DNA from: Xylaria sp. FL1777
Taxonomy: Eukaryota; Ascomycota; Sordariomycetes; Xylariales; Xylariaceae
Reading direction: 5' to 3'
NCBI GenBank assembly: GCA_022578965.1
Contig: MU400711.1
Coordinates: 1 to 64,000 of the forward strand
Length of the DNA stretch: 64,000 nucleotides
Shown piece by piece: positions 11,297 to 21,136 of the stretch (the stretch's first letter is position 1; each line of letters opens with the position of its first letter). The position numbers were made by a program, and so were the translations under genes. The notes under the pieces were generated by a model. That model was not told the origin of the DNA. It saw only the letters and a program-made list of their open reading frames with translations, and ran no database searches.

Positions 11297-12808
11297 TTAT
11301 TTCCCGTGAATACCATAAACCACAGGGATAGGCCGGAATATACTGAATTCTTGGCCTGTGGCGACGATGGTACCAGGAATCTGAGGATGCCAATGCACTT
11401 CCTTTGCATGTTCCGAAATATGTTCGAAGAGTAGCTGAGGAGGCATGTCCTTTACACCAGCAGTATCCTTGCTCTCTTCGTCGTCCAGCTCAACCGAAAG
11501 ATCCCACAAAGTGACTTTATGGTCTCCGGCCGCAACAGCCACCATGCTATCGTCCGTTGGATGCCATTCGACACTGGTGATCTGATCCTTGTGATAAGCA
11601 AAGCTTGCGATGGGGCTAGGCTTGTCGGCGCCTCCTTTCCATTGACGCAGATCCCAAACTCCCCATACTCCGTCGTCGGCACCAGTGGCCAGTAAGTGTG
11701 TTGTCAACTTTGACCATGAGATCACGTTAACATCGGTTGAGCTGACGTTGACGGTGATAGCGGGCTTCCTGCTCTTACTTCTTACATCCCACACACGAAC
11801 AGTGCCATCACTCGATGCCGAAGCGAATACGGAAGCTTCCTGTGGACTCCACTGGATGTCCTCCACACTGCTGGTATGGCCCTGGAAAGCCCTCATGTCC
11901 GTCACCCAACCTCCACCATCTGTCCTTGTAGTAGCATATATTAGACCGTCATTATCCCCGGTCAAGAGCTTCCCACCTGGTACCAGGGGGGACCAATCCA
12001 GCGCATAGCCCTCGGATTTATGGGCTCTGATAGTCGAGATGGGCTTGCTCTGCTGAGGTGTTATGACAGTGCCGGGGTTGTCGAAGGAGGCAAGATGCGG
12101 CGTCACATCGTGGATATAGACATGGGCAGACTCGGTCATGGTGGCGGTCAAGGTGGTTGGAGGTCTGGAGGGGTCTGGGGAGGGGATTTGGTGGGCGCGA
12201 ATACGGTTCGTGGTGGAGGTCAGGGGGATGGCCTTGTGTTCGAGGATGGGCTCGGTGTCCTCGTCGTCGCCGTCGTCGCCGCCGTCGGAATCGGAGTCGT
12301 CGTCTCTCTGCTGGCGGCTCAGGCCACTGAACTTCATGACCATCAACTGGTTGTCCCTGGTGCTGCTGGCGTCGGCCTGGGTGCCGGCAACGGTGTACAT
12401 GGTGGCGGGATACACCTTCTCGCGCTTGTCGCCAAGGCCGTCGCGCACGATGTCGAACGAGAGACACGGCCACGGGGTGCTGAGACTGTGCAGCATCTCG
12501 TAGGTGCCCAGGTCGGGGGCAAGGTGTTGGCCCTGCTCGAGCTTGTTGCGGCCGACGATGAAGGTTCCGTTGGTGTCGTCGACGTCCATCGCCGCCGCCG
12601 CCGCCGCCTCACGCTCCTCGGCCTCTCTCTCGGCATCGGGCCGGCCATCGACACCCGCCTCGAATATTTCGTCTTCGCTCTCGAACTCGTCTTCAAACTC
12701 GTCCTCGAAATCCCCCATTTCCTTGTCGTCTACGTCCATCGGCTCAGGACGATGACCTCCCTTGAGAGGTGCATTTCCTTCGCTGGCTTCAGCTATACGT
12801 TTCGACAT
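11297..12808 (-). CDS. RRB1: Rrb1/GRWD1-type ribosome-assembly WD40 protein
   Basis: Predicted 503-residue intronless protein. The start is the ATG at 12808 (MSKRIAEASEGNAPLKG); the frame runs further upstream, but the extension is unlike the family. A long acidic N-terminus (EDEFEDEFESEDEIFEAG) is followed by the Rrb1 signature GTFIVGRNKLEQGQHLAPD, then YEMLHSLSTPWPCLSFDIVRD. A second acidic stretch (DDDSDSDGGDDGDDEDTEP) precedes the propeller blades, including SSDGTVRVWDVRSK, TGADDGVWGVWDLRQW and AAGDHKVTLWDLSVE. The end has KEVHWHPQIPGTIVATG. In yeast Rrb1 is a nucleolar chaperone for ribosomal protein Rpl3 and is essential for 60S assembly. The extreme C-terminus (FRPIPVVYGIHGK) is longer and different from the usual short FKTISV-type ending. 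The region upstream (12,905-12,945) is a purine-rich A/G tract on the + strand. Confidence 0.93.
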   Translation of the reverse strand: MSKRIAEASEGNAPLKGGHRPEPMDVDDKEMGDFEDEFEDEFESEDEIFEAGVDGRPDAEREAEEREAAAAAAMDVDDTNGTFIVGRNKLEQGQHLAPDLGTYEMLHSLSTPWPCLSFDIVRDGLGDKREKVYPATMYTVAGTQADASSTRDNQLMVMKFSGLSRQQRDDDSDSDGGDDGDDEDTEPILEHKAIPLTSTTNRIRAHQIPSPDPSRPPTTLTATMTESAHVYIHDVTPHLASFDNPGTVITPQQSKPISTIRAHKSEGYALDWSPLVPGGKLLTGDNDGLIYATTRTDGGGWVTDMRAFQGHTSSVEDIQWSPQEASVFASASSDGTVRVWDVRSKSRKPAITVNVSSTDVNVISWSKLTTHLLATGADDGVWGVWDLRQWKGGADKPSPIASFAYHKDQITSVEWHPTDDSMVAVAAGDHKVTLWDLSVELDDEESKDTAGVKDMPPQLLFEHISEHAKEVHWHPQIPGTIVATGQEFSIFRPIPVVYGIHGK

Positions 12809-13050
12809 GGTGTACAATGGCGGAAGATGAGATAAAAAGAAACATAGAAATTTGACCAATCGAGAAGCAAGCTCTCAAGGTACAGGTATAAAGCGAAAAT
12901 GAATTAAAAAGAAAAAGAAAAAGAAGAAAAGAAAAGAAAAAAAGGTTTGGCTTGCCCCGCGCTGATCCACCAACCCCGCGATATGTGGCTTGTGCTTGAT
13001 TTTTGTGGCTTGGTTGTCAGACTATATAACTATATATAGGTACTAACTTA

Positions 13051-13858
13051 GGTACCCGTGCAGACTCCACTTCCGTCCACACTTACGAAGGGCACAAGTG
13101 CTTCTTTGGTGTGGGTTATTGACTTGCGAATGACAGGTTGACTTGCGAAAAACAGTGGTACATAGTTTTGTATGTAATTTATACCAAATTTAAAGTATAT
13201 ATGCTTTAACTTGTTATGTTTTTTATAGAGATGCTAAGACTAGCCTATATACAATTAAAGCTATTATTTAGACCTAGCAATTAGACCTCTTTAACCAACC
13301 ACTCCTACTAGCCTATACTATTTTTACTAGCCTACACTACTTCTACCAGCTTACACCACTCCTACCAGCCTACACTACTTTTACCAGCTTACACTACTCC
13401 TACCAGCTTACACCACTCCTACTAGCTTACACTACTCCCACCAGCCTACACTACTTCCACCAGCCTACACTACTCCTACTAGCTTACACCACTCCCACTA
13501 GCCTACACCACTCCTACTAGCCCATACCTTCGACTGCTTCTATGTATTAACAGGTTTTTTATACAATATTAGTGTAAACATGTCTAGTGGAAGAGATATA
13601 CAAACAGGAAATTAGCTAACTTAGCAGATTTTTTAAAGTTGTTGATTTATCTAACATGATTACAAGAAAGTGGGCTAGTATGCTAACCAAACATTGTAAA
13701 TAAACATAGCTACTTAGTTTTAGGTGGTACTTGCACTTAAAATTATGTACTACGATTTTTTCGCAAGTTAACCTGTCATTCGCAAGTTAATGACCCACAC
13801 CAAAGAAGCACTTGTGCCCTTCGTAGGTGTGGACGGAAGTGGAGTTTGCACGGGTACC
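13051..13858. mobile_element. 808-bp inverted-repeat element, TA-flanked
   Basis: Terminal inverted repeats of about 102 bp (13,051-13,152 and 13,757-13,858) differ at only a handful of positions. They start GGTACCCGTGCARACTCC and include GAAGGGCACAAGTGCTTC. Each arm contains two copies of ACTTGCGAA about 19 bp apart, which look like protein-binding sub-repeats. The dinucleotide TA directly abuts both ends (13,049-13,050 and 13,859-13,860), as expected for Tc1/mariner/pogo-type insertion, though TA is a weak signal. The interior holds the minisatellite listed separately and no transposase, so this is a non-autonomous element. It lies between the Rrb1 promoter and the 3' end of the dehydratase gene. 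Confidence 0.75.
13300..13527. repeat. 19-bp minisatellite inside the inverted-repeat element
   Basis: About twelve tandem copies of a 19-bp unit of the form CAGCYTACACYACTCCYAC. Copies differ mainly by C/T changes (CCT/TTT, CAGC/TAGC, TACACT/TACACC). The array is wholly internal to the 13,051-13,858 element. Confidence 0.9.
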
Positions 13859-14209
13859 TATACTTACCTATCTGTAACTGTAAGGTAAGGAAAGGTACGG
13901 CAGGATCACTTGCTCCTCATTCAAAACGAGATATACGAGCCCAGTCACATTTCTGACGGGAGCCTGGATTACCTATCTATCACTAAGTACAACCAGCCTT
14001 AATAGGTCGTCCTTTCATAAGACCATTCATCTACGCCTGCAAATACGTTGCAATTATTCGATTCGCCTGCTAACACACTTGCTGCACATACGAAAAGAGA
14101 TTTTAAGAAAGAGTCGAAGATCACTCTTGCGACACCTCAAGCACATGTCTTATTTTGTGTGTGTGTGTGAATATAAACCAACCACTTACAACATTCACCT
14201 CGCGTAAAC
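13859..14209. other. Intergenic, 3' flank of dehydratase gene
   Basis: No gene is visible. It includes a short (GT)n tract around 14,157-14,168. The region should hold the transcript end of the dehydratase gene that stops at 14,210. Confidence 0.5.
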
Positions 14210-16954
14210 TCAGCTCTCCCACTGGTCCGTGACAGCTCCGTGACTAGCGTTTCCGACAAGCCGGGCGTATTTGGCCAGGGCACCCCGTCGCACCTTAGGA
14301 ACAGGCGGTTTCCATGCTTTTCTCCTCGCCTCCAGCTCGGCGTCGTCAGCGTTCGTAATGTCGATGCGGTTCTGCACAGCGTCGATCACGATCGTATCGC
14401 CGTCTTGCACCAGCGCGATCGGCCCGCCGACTGCTGCTTCCGGCGTCACATGCCCGACCTATATTGAGGAGAAGGGAGGGGATTATCAGCTGTGTGCCGA
14501 CCCGGCTGGATGTAAATGAGTAGATCGGTCAAGACGTACGATGAACCCATGACTAGCACCGCTATACCTCCCATCAGTGACGAGCGCAATATTCTTCAAC
14601 CCGGCCCCGATAATCGCGGCGGAGGCCCTCAGCTGCTCCGGCATGCCTGGGCCCCCCTTCGGCCCCTCGTACCTCACGATCAAGACGAGGTTCTCATCGC
14701 GCGGAATCTCGCCCTTGGAAAGCGCTGAGTCGAGTTCGTGCTCCTTGTTGAACACCCGTGCTTTTCCTTTGAAGCTCAGGCCTTCTTTTCCCGTGATCTT
14801 CGCCACGGCGCCCTCGGGCGCGAAGTTGCCGTATAGCACGCGGATGTGTCCGCTCTCTTTGATCGGATTTGACAAGGGGCGGATGATGGACTGACCTGCC
14901 GGTAAGTCGGGCCAATCGGCAACGTTCTCGGCCAGTGTGCGGCCCGTCACGGTTGGGATGTTGCCGTTTATCAAGCCCTCGGCAATCAACATCTTCAGCA
15001 CCGAAGGCGTGCCGCCAATCTTGTACAGGTCTTCCATTAGATACCGTCCGCTGGGCGCCAGATCTGCCAGGTAGGGAGTCTTGTTGCTCACGCGGTCGAC
15101 GTCTTCGAGCGTGAGCGGGACCTCGGCAGTATTGGCCATGGCGAGGAAGTGCAGCACGCCGTTCGTCGAGCCACCGAGGATCATGGTGATAACGAGCGCG
15201 TTCTCAAAGGACTCCCTGGTCAGTAGGTCGCGAGGTCGGATGTCTTTCTCCATCGTCGTTTTGATTACCTCAGCCGCGCGCTCGCATTCTCGTGCCTTCT
15301 CCGGTGATAGGGCGGGATACGACGACGATCCCGGAAGCGTCAACCCCATTGCCTCTATCGCTGTCGCCATTGTGTTGGCTGTGTACACTATGCCGGGAGA
15401 GTTAACATAGACGTTTCATATAATACACACTATAACTGCGAGATATAGTGCACCGCGTCTACGATACCATCCCACCCAGAAAGAGATGGGGACAGATCCA
15501 GAAGTACTTACTACCACCACAAGCGCCGGCACCCGGGCAGGCGTGTTGCTCTAGATCGGACATCACGTCGCCAGGGGTTCGTCCAGCAGAGCCGGGATTC
15601 GTCTTAGCTTGAAGCGTGCCGTAGGAAAAAGCACCGGCTGCCTCATAACAAGTGCTGACATTCACATCGCGTTCCAGGAGGCTTGAATAGCCCTTGCGAA
15701 TAGTTCCACCATACTACCGGAACCAAGTCAATCGTCAGTGTTGAAAATTTAGCCCAACATGGCATCTTGCCTTCTTTCCTATCTCCTCATATGTATAGCG
15801 TGGGGTTGATTTGAAAAGTGCAGATCAAACCCGCAGTATTTGAGAGAGAGAGCAAAGGACCCTTACGATCATGATAAATGGACGATTATGTCGAGCTGCG
15901 GCCATAATGACACCGGGCATGTTTTTATCACAGCCTGGAATCGATATGTTTGCGTCGTGATGCTGGGCGCAGGTCACCGTCTCAATACTATCGGCGATTA
16001 GATCTCGGGATTGGACTATGTTCGCTGGAGTCAGTAATTACTCTTTTGGGTGAATATTATACCACTGATGCATGCTCCCGAGACATGTTGGGAGTCATCA
16101 GGTTACCAGAAAGGGAAGAAAATGACTCCAGCGTGCACTTACGGGAGTAGCGCATTCCTCGACCACCTCGTTAGCAATAACGATACATATGGATTAGTAG
16201 ACATCTATGTGAGGGATGTCAGAAATCCGTTACCTTCTCCGCCCATGGTAATAGCGTCTGAAACTCCCACAGCGTTGTACTGCCAGGCGAGCATCTTCTG
16301 CTTCTCTAAGCTCCTTTTCACGATCTTTCCGAATTCCAATACTAGTGTTTGTTAGCATAGCTCTAAATAGAGAGGAAATAGAGACAGCGACTTACGATGT
16401 GTGCTAGAGTCATGAGCATCATGATACGACAGATATCAACTATACACCAAGGAAGCTGATAGTACAAGGCTTACTTGCACTATGTAGAATGAGATCAAAA
16501 ATATTAGTTACCACCCCAGAGAGCACACCATACGCCTCGCTAATTATTCAGTCAATTAGTAACTTACAGGATTTCCTTCCCACCAAATAGTTGCAACGCC
16601 AACATTGGGGGCATTCTTCATCATCCGCTCATTCGGGACTCCGGCGCCGTAAAGCATAGCCTAGGCGTTGGCATTAATCTTAGCAAGTCGTCTGTGTGCA
16701 ACTTCGAAGCCATTACCCAGATCATCTGTTCCTATGAGACGGCTCAACCCCCCTGAGAAATCACGTCCCATACTATACAAAAAATCCTCGCCACGTACCT
16801 GAGAGGCGGGAAAATCGTGTTCCCTCGTGATGATATGTGACCATCGGTTTAGTGGACCACCAGGAGGTAGACATCTGAACTGGATGTACTGGGGGTCGGA
16901 CTTAGGGTCGACGATTCCCACGCCTTCCTGGGCATCCGATGCGTCGCTACTCAT
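14210..16954 (-). CDS. Dihydroxy-acid dehydratase (IlvD/Edd family), ten exons with three microexons
   Basis: Exons, in reading order: 16954-16799, 16660-16568, 16479-16475 (5 nt), 16403-16396 (8 nt), 16341-16234, 16157-16143 (15 nt), 16015-15867, 15713-15512, 15387-14540 and 14458-14210. They sum to 1833 nt, 610 residues plus stop, with GT-AG introns of 54-153 bp and unbroken frame. The product reads through family landmarks: [70 protein letters not shown], and [18 protein letters not shown]. The three Cys of CN, GCDK and GACGG are those expected to hold the Fe-S cluster. The enzyme family dehydrates 2,3-dihydroxy acids in valine/isoleucine synthesis. No mitochondrial presequence is evident ([11 protein letters not shown]), so it may be a cytosolic paralogue rather than the housekeeping Ilv3. 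The start at 16954 is the first in-frame ATG; an additional upstream exon is possible. Confidence 0.9.
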
Positions 16955-17919
16955 TCTCAGGTCTGGTAGTTCGTTCACTATGACTGGAGATATCCCACAC
17001 CCGTTATTAAAATATGATTTTAGAGTAGATTAGAAATAATCTCTATAAGGGACACACTGCTCTGGTTGTAGTGGAACCCACTTACACGTGAAAGAGACTG
17101 GAAACGAAATTAAGTAGTCGGCTCAATAGCTCCAATACTCAGTAAATATTAAACCAATCAATTTCTAAACCGCAGAGTGGTAGATCAATTGTCGACCACA
17201 TTCGGTTTTAAGTCTCAGGACCTCTATCTTATAGCCATTAACCCAATTTAAAATTCGAGGCTAGGTAGACGACGAAGGCGCTACTAACAGAGAGGGTCGT
17301 GTCATGTAAAGCCGAAGCTCGGGGTTCTAGCGCGGGGAATAAGCTGCGGAGCTAGAATATGGGGAAATGAATGACCAGTGACGCAACGCTAGCTGTGATG
17401 CTTAACATCGGCTACGTCCCGATTCGTGGCAGCATAGTGGTAACCGGGACCCGGTTACCCCTCCTAACGGAGACTAATTCATCGGTAGTCTGTAGAGTAG
17501 ACTACTGTAGGTTATTCAGATGGGTAAACACCCGTAATGGAAGTTATTCCACGGCAGTATATTGTTATACTGCAAAAATCATTATTGGTCCGGGATTATA
17601 TAGGTATTCTACCTTCAGATGAAGTCGTGGCAAGCTCTCCCATCACATTTGGATCTTTCGCAACGGTCGAGAAATGGTACCGCGGCACAGAAACCAAGTA
17701 GAATAATACAAGGAACACACAGTCTTACACCAGCCTTGAAGCGATGAATATCCCTTGGGGGAAAGCACACACAAGTTTATAAGAAGTACAAGCCGTTTAA
17801 TCGTCTAAAGAAGAGTACGCCACCCATTTCCGCTCGCCTATATAGAGCCCCAACGCCAGTTGATGCGGTCCCTCCACGCTTCCTCCCTAGCCCCCTCCCT
17901 CTCTATGAATAAGGTGCGC
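16955..17919. other. Intergenic, dehydratase upstream region with hairpins
   Basis: No gene is seen. Short perfect inverted repeats cluster at 17,439-17,600. The strongest has 10-bp arms GGTAACCGGG/CCCGGTTACC separated by one base (17,439-17,459). Another is GTAGTCT...AGACTAC near 17,484-17,504, and a third CAGTAT...ATACTG near 17,553-17,570. The first contains CCGG-GAC-CCGG, which resembles an inverted CCGG binding site for a Zn2Cys6 regulator, about 490 bp before the dehydratase start. Confidence 0.45.
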
Positions 17920-19089
17920 TTAGATCTCCTGGATGAATTGTGGCCCCACGTTGGACTCGCTCTCTAAACCGGGGGCGATCAATTCAGTGAGTGCCTTCTG
18001 CGCGACTGGCTCGGCAGTGAGTGTTCCAGAAATAGGGCAACGATGGAGAGCAACGAGGCCGCTATCGCCGGCCTGGTTCGCGACGAACAAGAGGCTCTGC
18101 TCTTTGTCAGTGCTGAGACTTATGTCGCGCGGGAGGATGCCGTGACTAGAGACAGTGTTTGCGAAGGTGAGGCTCGTGGAGTTGGCGTCGAAGACGAAGT
18201 GCGCGATGCTATCCGTCTCATTACCGCTGAGCCGATTCGAGATGTAGACGTCCTTGTTGTTGTTGGCGATAGCTAGTTCGCCGGCAGCCGCTGTCGAGGC
18301 ATTAGCCGGAGGGAAAAGGGCGCCATACGTGCTCTGCGTCGAAATCTCCTTGAAGGCGAGATTATCGCCAGAGTAGTCCAGCCCGTAGAGCACGACTTTG
18401 CTGCTTAGTTCGCAGGCAACGGTGTAGAAGGTCTTGTCGCCGGCCGCAATGAAGCCGCCGTGGCGTGGTCCAGCGCCCGCGAAGAGGTGAACTCTGGTGG
18501 TGATCTCGTACTTGTCGTCCTTGGTGTCTAGCACGAGGAGTTGGTCGCCGCCTAGATCAGGCACGACCATGAAACGCCCAGTAGGGTCAAGGAGCGCTTG
18601 GTGAGGATGGTGAGCAGTCTGCTTGGGGCCTAGAGGACCGTCCACCACGATCTGCTTCAGGAGCTTGGGGGCAGCGGCCGAAACATCCCAAACATCGAGC
18701 ATGGCGCTGCCGTAAGCGGCGCCAACCATGCGAGTTTGGTTCTTGTTGAATTCGAGAAAGACGACGCCGGATGACCCGATAGAAGACGAGACGTACGCGG
18801 GATCCGACTTGGTTTTGAGGTCAAGCGTGAACTGGTTGAGGCTGTTGCTGTTCTCGTCCACGGCATACAGGACGCTGGTTGAGGGCTTAAAGAGCATCCA
18901 GCTTGGAGCGGTACCCGTCGTCACATTCTTGCCGGTGATCTCGAAAGAAGTGCCATTGAAATCGGCCACCAGTATTTGGGCAGGGCCGCCGATGAGGAGT
19001 TTGTGGGTGGCCGCCTTACGAACGGCGTGCGGAGCTGCGGTAGCCATGCTGCCGAGGGTGAGAAGAGTGGTGAGAGTTTGAAGCATCAT
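17920..19089 (-). CDS. Secreted lactonase-type seven-bladed beta-propeller protein
   Basis: Predicted 389-residue intronless protein. I place the start at 19089 (MMLQTLTTLLTLGSMATAAP), which gives a signal peptide with probable cleavage after the Ala-rich stretch; the frame further upstream has no ATG. The rest matches the fungal Lactonase family (PF10282-like): repeated blade strands such as TKLLIGG-like HKLLIGGPAQILVADF, then HHPHQALLDPTGRFMVVPDLGGDQL and AGAGPRHGGFI, the HPHQ and GPRH motifs being characteristic. Relatives include bacterial 6-phosphogluconolactonase and carboxy-muconate cyclase. Secreted fungal members have no firmly assigned substrate, so the enzymatic reaction here is inferred. 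Several N-glycosylation sequons (NGTS, NVTT, NKNQT, NASTA, NETD, NSTS) fit an extracellular protein. Confidence 0.88.
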   Translation of the reverse strand: MMLQTLTTLLTLGSMATAAPHAVRKAATHKLLIGGPAQILVADFNGTSFEITGKNVTTGTAPSWMLFKPSTSVLYAVDENSNSLNQFTLDLKTKSDPAYVSSSIGSSGVVFLEFNKNQTRMVGAAYGSAMLDVWDVSAAAPKLLKQIVVDGPLGPKQTAHHPHQALLDPTGRFMVVPDLGGDQLLVLDTKDDKYEITTRVHLFAGAGPRHGGFIAAGDKTFYTVACELSSKVVLYGLDYSGDNLAFKEISTQSTYGALFPPANASTAAAGELAIANNNKDVYISNRLSGNETDSIAHFVFDANSTSLTFANTVSSHGILPRDISLSTDKEQSLLFVANQAGDSGLVALHRCPISGTLTAEPVAQKALTELIAPGLESESNVGPQFIQEI

Positions 19090-21136
19090 GTTGGTTCTAG
19101 GTTGTTTGTTTGTGTTTGGTATAACCGAAATGTCTGGTAGTGGGGTATGCAATATGCAAACAGTATTTGCGTAGAATGAAAAAGTACCTAATCAATGTCG
19201 GTAGCAACCAAGTTGAGGTATAGCAGTGTATGTGGTTGTTTTATAGCCAGCTAGTGAATCGTTCAACGGTAACCAGTTTCACAATAGTCTAACAAAAGCT
19301 GTTTGTCCGTTCCTCAGTTTGTCTTTTATTCTTCGATCAACGAAAGATAAATGGAATTGAAAAGCAATGGACTGTTGAATGAATGGTCGTCCTTCGATGG
19401 TGGCTAGCACGTTGAAAGATTGAGTCGGGTTTGGTGTTAATTGATTGGCTGCTATTTTTATTAGTCTTGAGGGCTTTGTCTTCAAGTATCCGGCGAAGCG
19501 AGGAATGACTCGGGGAATGTGGTACCTTACCAGATAGGGGGTTCAAAGCAAAAAACGAACAACACAGTTGTTGGCAGTGGTGATATTGCACAAGTTGTAA
19601 AGACTGTATGTAGTATATGGTTGAGATGGAGGTGGGCTGGAGACAGAATGTAGGGTGAAGCGAGATGATCTCATCAGCTTATATAGTCGGAAGGTAACTT
19701 GTACGCATCCCTTTACTCAGAAGTTCACACGCACGCTTGAAGTTTGTGAGAGAGGAGAACCTATCAGTTTGCCTATCCCTCTGCCTATCCCTCTGCCTAT
19801 CCAGGTCCATTCATTCCAGCCGCCTTTTGGCCCCTTAAAGCGACCTACCGTGGACATGGCCAAGTTAACCGCGGACAGCTCTTCGTACTACCGTACCGAG
19901 GGATAGGACTAAGGACTGGGCTTACCACAGCTCCGACAGCGATAAATGTGTTCGTTGGCCACGAGCTCTCCTCGAGTACATCTCCAACATATTGTTGGCC
20001 TGGCATACTGCAGTGTATACGACCTGTGCAGTCGATCAAGTTACACTGCCGGTACCTAGTATAACCTCGGGCACAGCACTGTTCACCCCTGTTCCTCTTC
20101 CTTTGCCAAGCCCCTATGCCAATGTTGCAGCACAGCGCGGCAGCCCGGAATTGATAGGCTTATAGCGACCATTTAGTGTGCCCTCGCGCGGTGAATTCGT
20201 TTCCCACCGCCTGGGACCCGCTCCAAAAAAAAGAAAGAAAAGAAAAAAAAAAAAAAGAGGACGAGAAGATGACAGTTTGGGGGACAATAACATAAAACCA
20301 ACATAAGGTAGTAGTAACTCGGGGGCGGTTAAAGGTAATGAGTATCGCATTGCGCCTATTCTCCTAACTTTGTCTATTTTGGCGAACCCCACGATGATGA
20401 TAATGACCACCTACTCTCTAGACCAAAGTCGGCCCGAGCCAACTTCGGATTTCAAACATCCTGAAAAGAGGCAGTTTCCAACATCAATGTTAGGGCCAAC
20501 TATACCAGTGCATGCAACTTGGAGCTATCAGGAAGGCTGTGTAGTCAATTTAGAGCTCATTTCATCTGTTATTCGCATCTATTGGAGTAGACATGACATG
20601 TATCACTACCATCACTGCGCCGTGAGCGTCCCCACCGTAGTTTGTCAAGACCATCTGCTATCCTCGTATAGCTGCCTTAAGCACGCTGGCTAAAGTATGA
20701 ACGGAAATTTGTGGAACTTGCTGGTTCATGACGCCGGGTATACGGAGTGCCAAAGGGAGGATAATTTAGAAGGACGAACTCATCGACAATGGGGATGGTG
20801 CACAGCCATGAGGAGTATGTTAGACCCCTAATCTAGATCCCATTCCGTAAGCAGTCTGATTATAGATGCGTAAGCCAATAGTTTACACCCTTCATATTAT
20901 CATCTCGTCGGAGAGGGAACGGACAGCATATTCGCCATTAAATCCCATCGTAGATAAAATACCCAAATAAATAACCTATCCAAGCGAGGATCTGCAGGAC
21001 CGCCGCAAGATATACGCCGCTCCCAATGCCGTGAGTCGGTCTAGACAAGAACAGATTTTGCTTTGCTCGATCGATAAAGAATATATACTCCAATGCCAAA
21101 TTCTCTCATTCTAGACTCTTGTTTACATCAACATGC
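19090..21136. other. Intergenic, 2.0 kb, no gene recognised
   Basis: Contains the lactonase promoter and the 3' side of the CRH gene. No frame has recognisable similarity. There is a short 12-bp tandem repeat (TGCCTATCCCTC, about three copies, 19,769-19,802) and a long A-rich tract with sparse G (20,222-20,262). Confidence 0.5.

Noticed and set aside
12020..12835. 271-codon + strand frame opposite Rrb1
   Set aside because: It is the antisense of the acidic and WD40 region of a clearly conserved gene.
19090..19152. Longer N-terminus for the lactonase-type protein
   Set aside because: The upstream part begins with a non-ATG codon and would bury the signal peptide. The Met at 19,089 is the first ATG and gives a proper secretory start.
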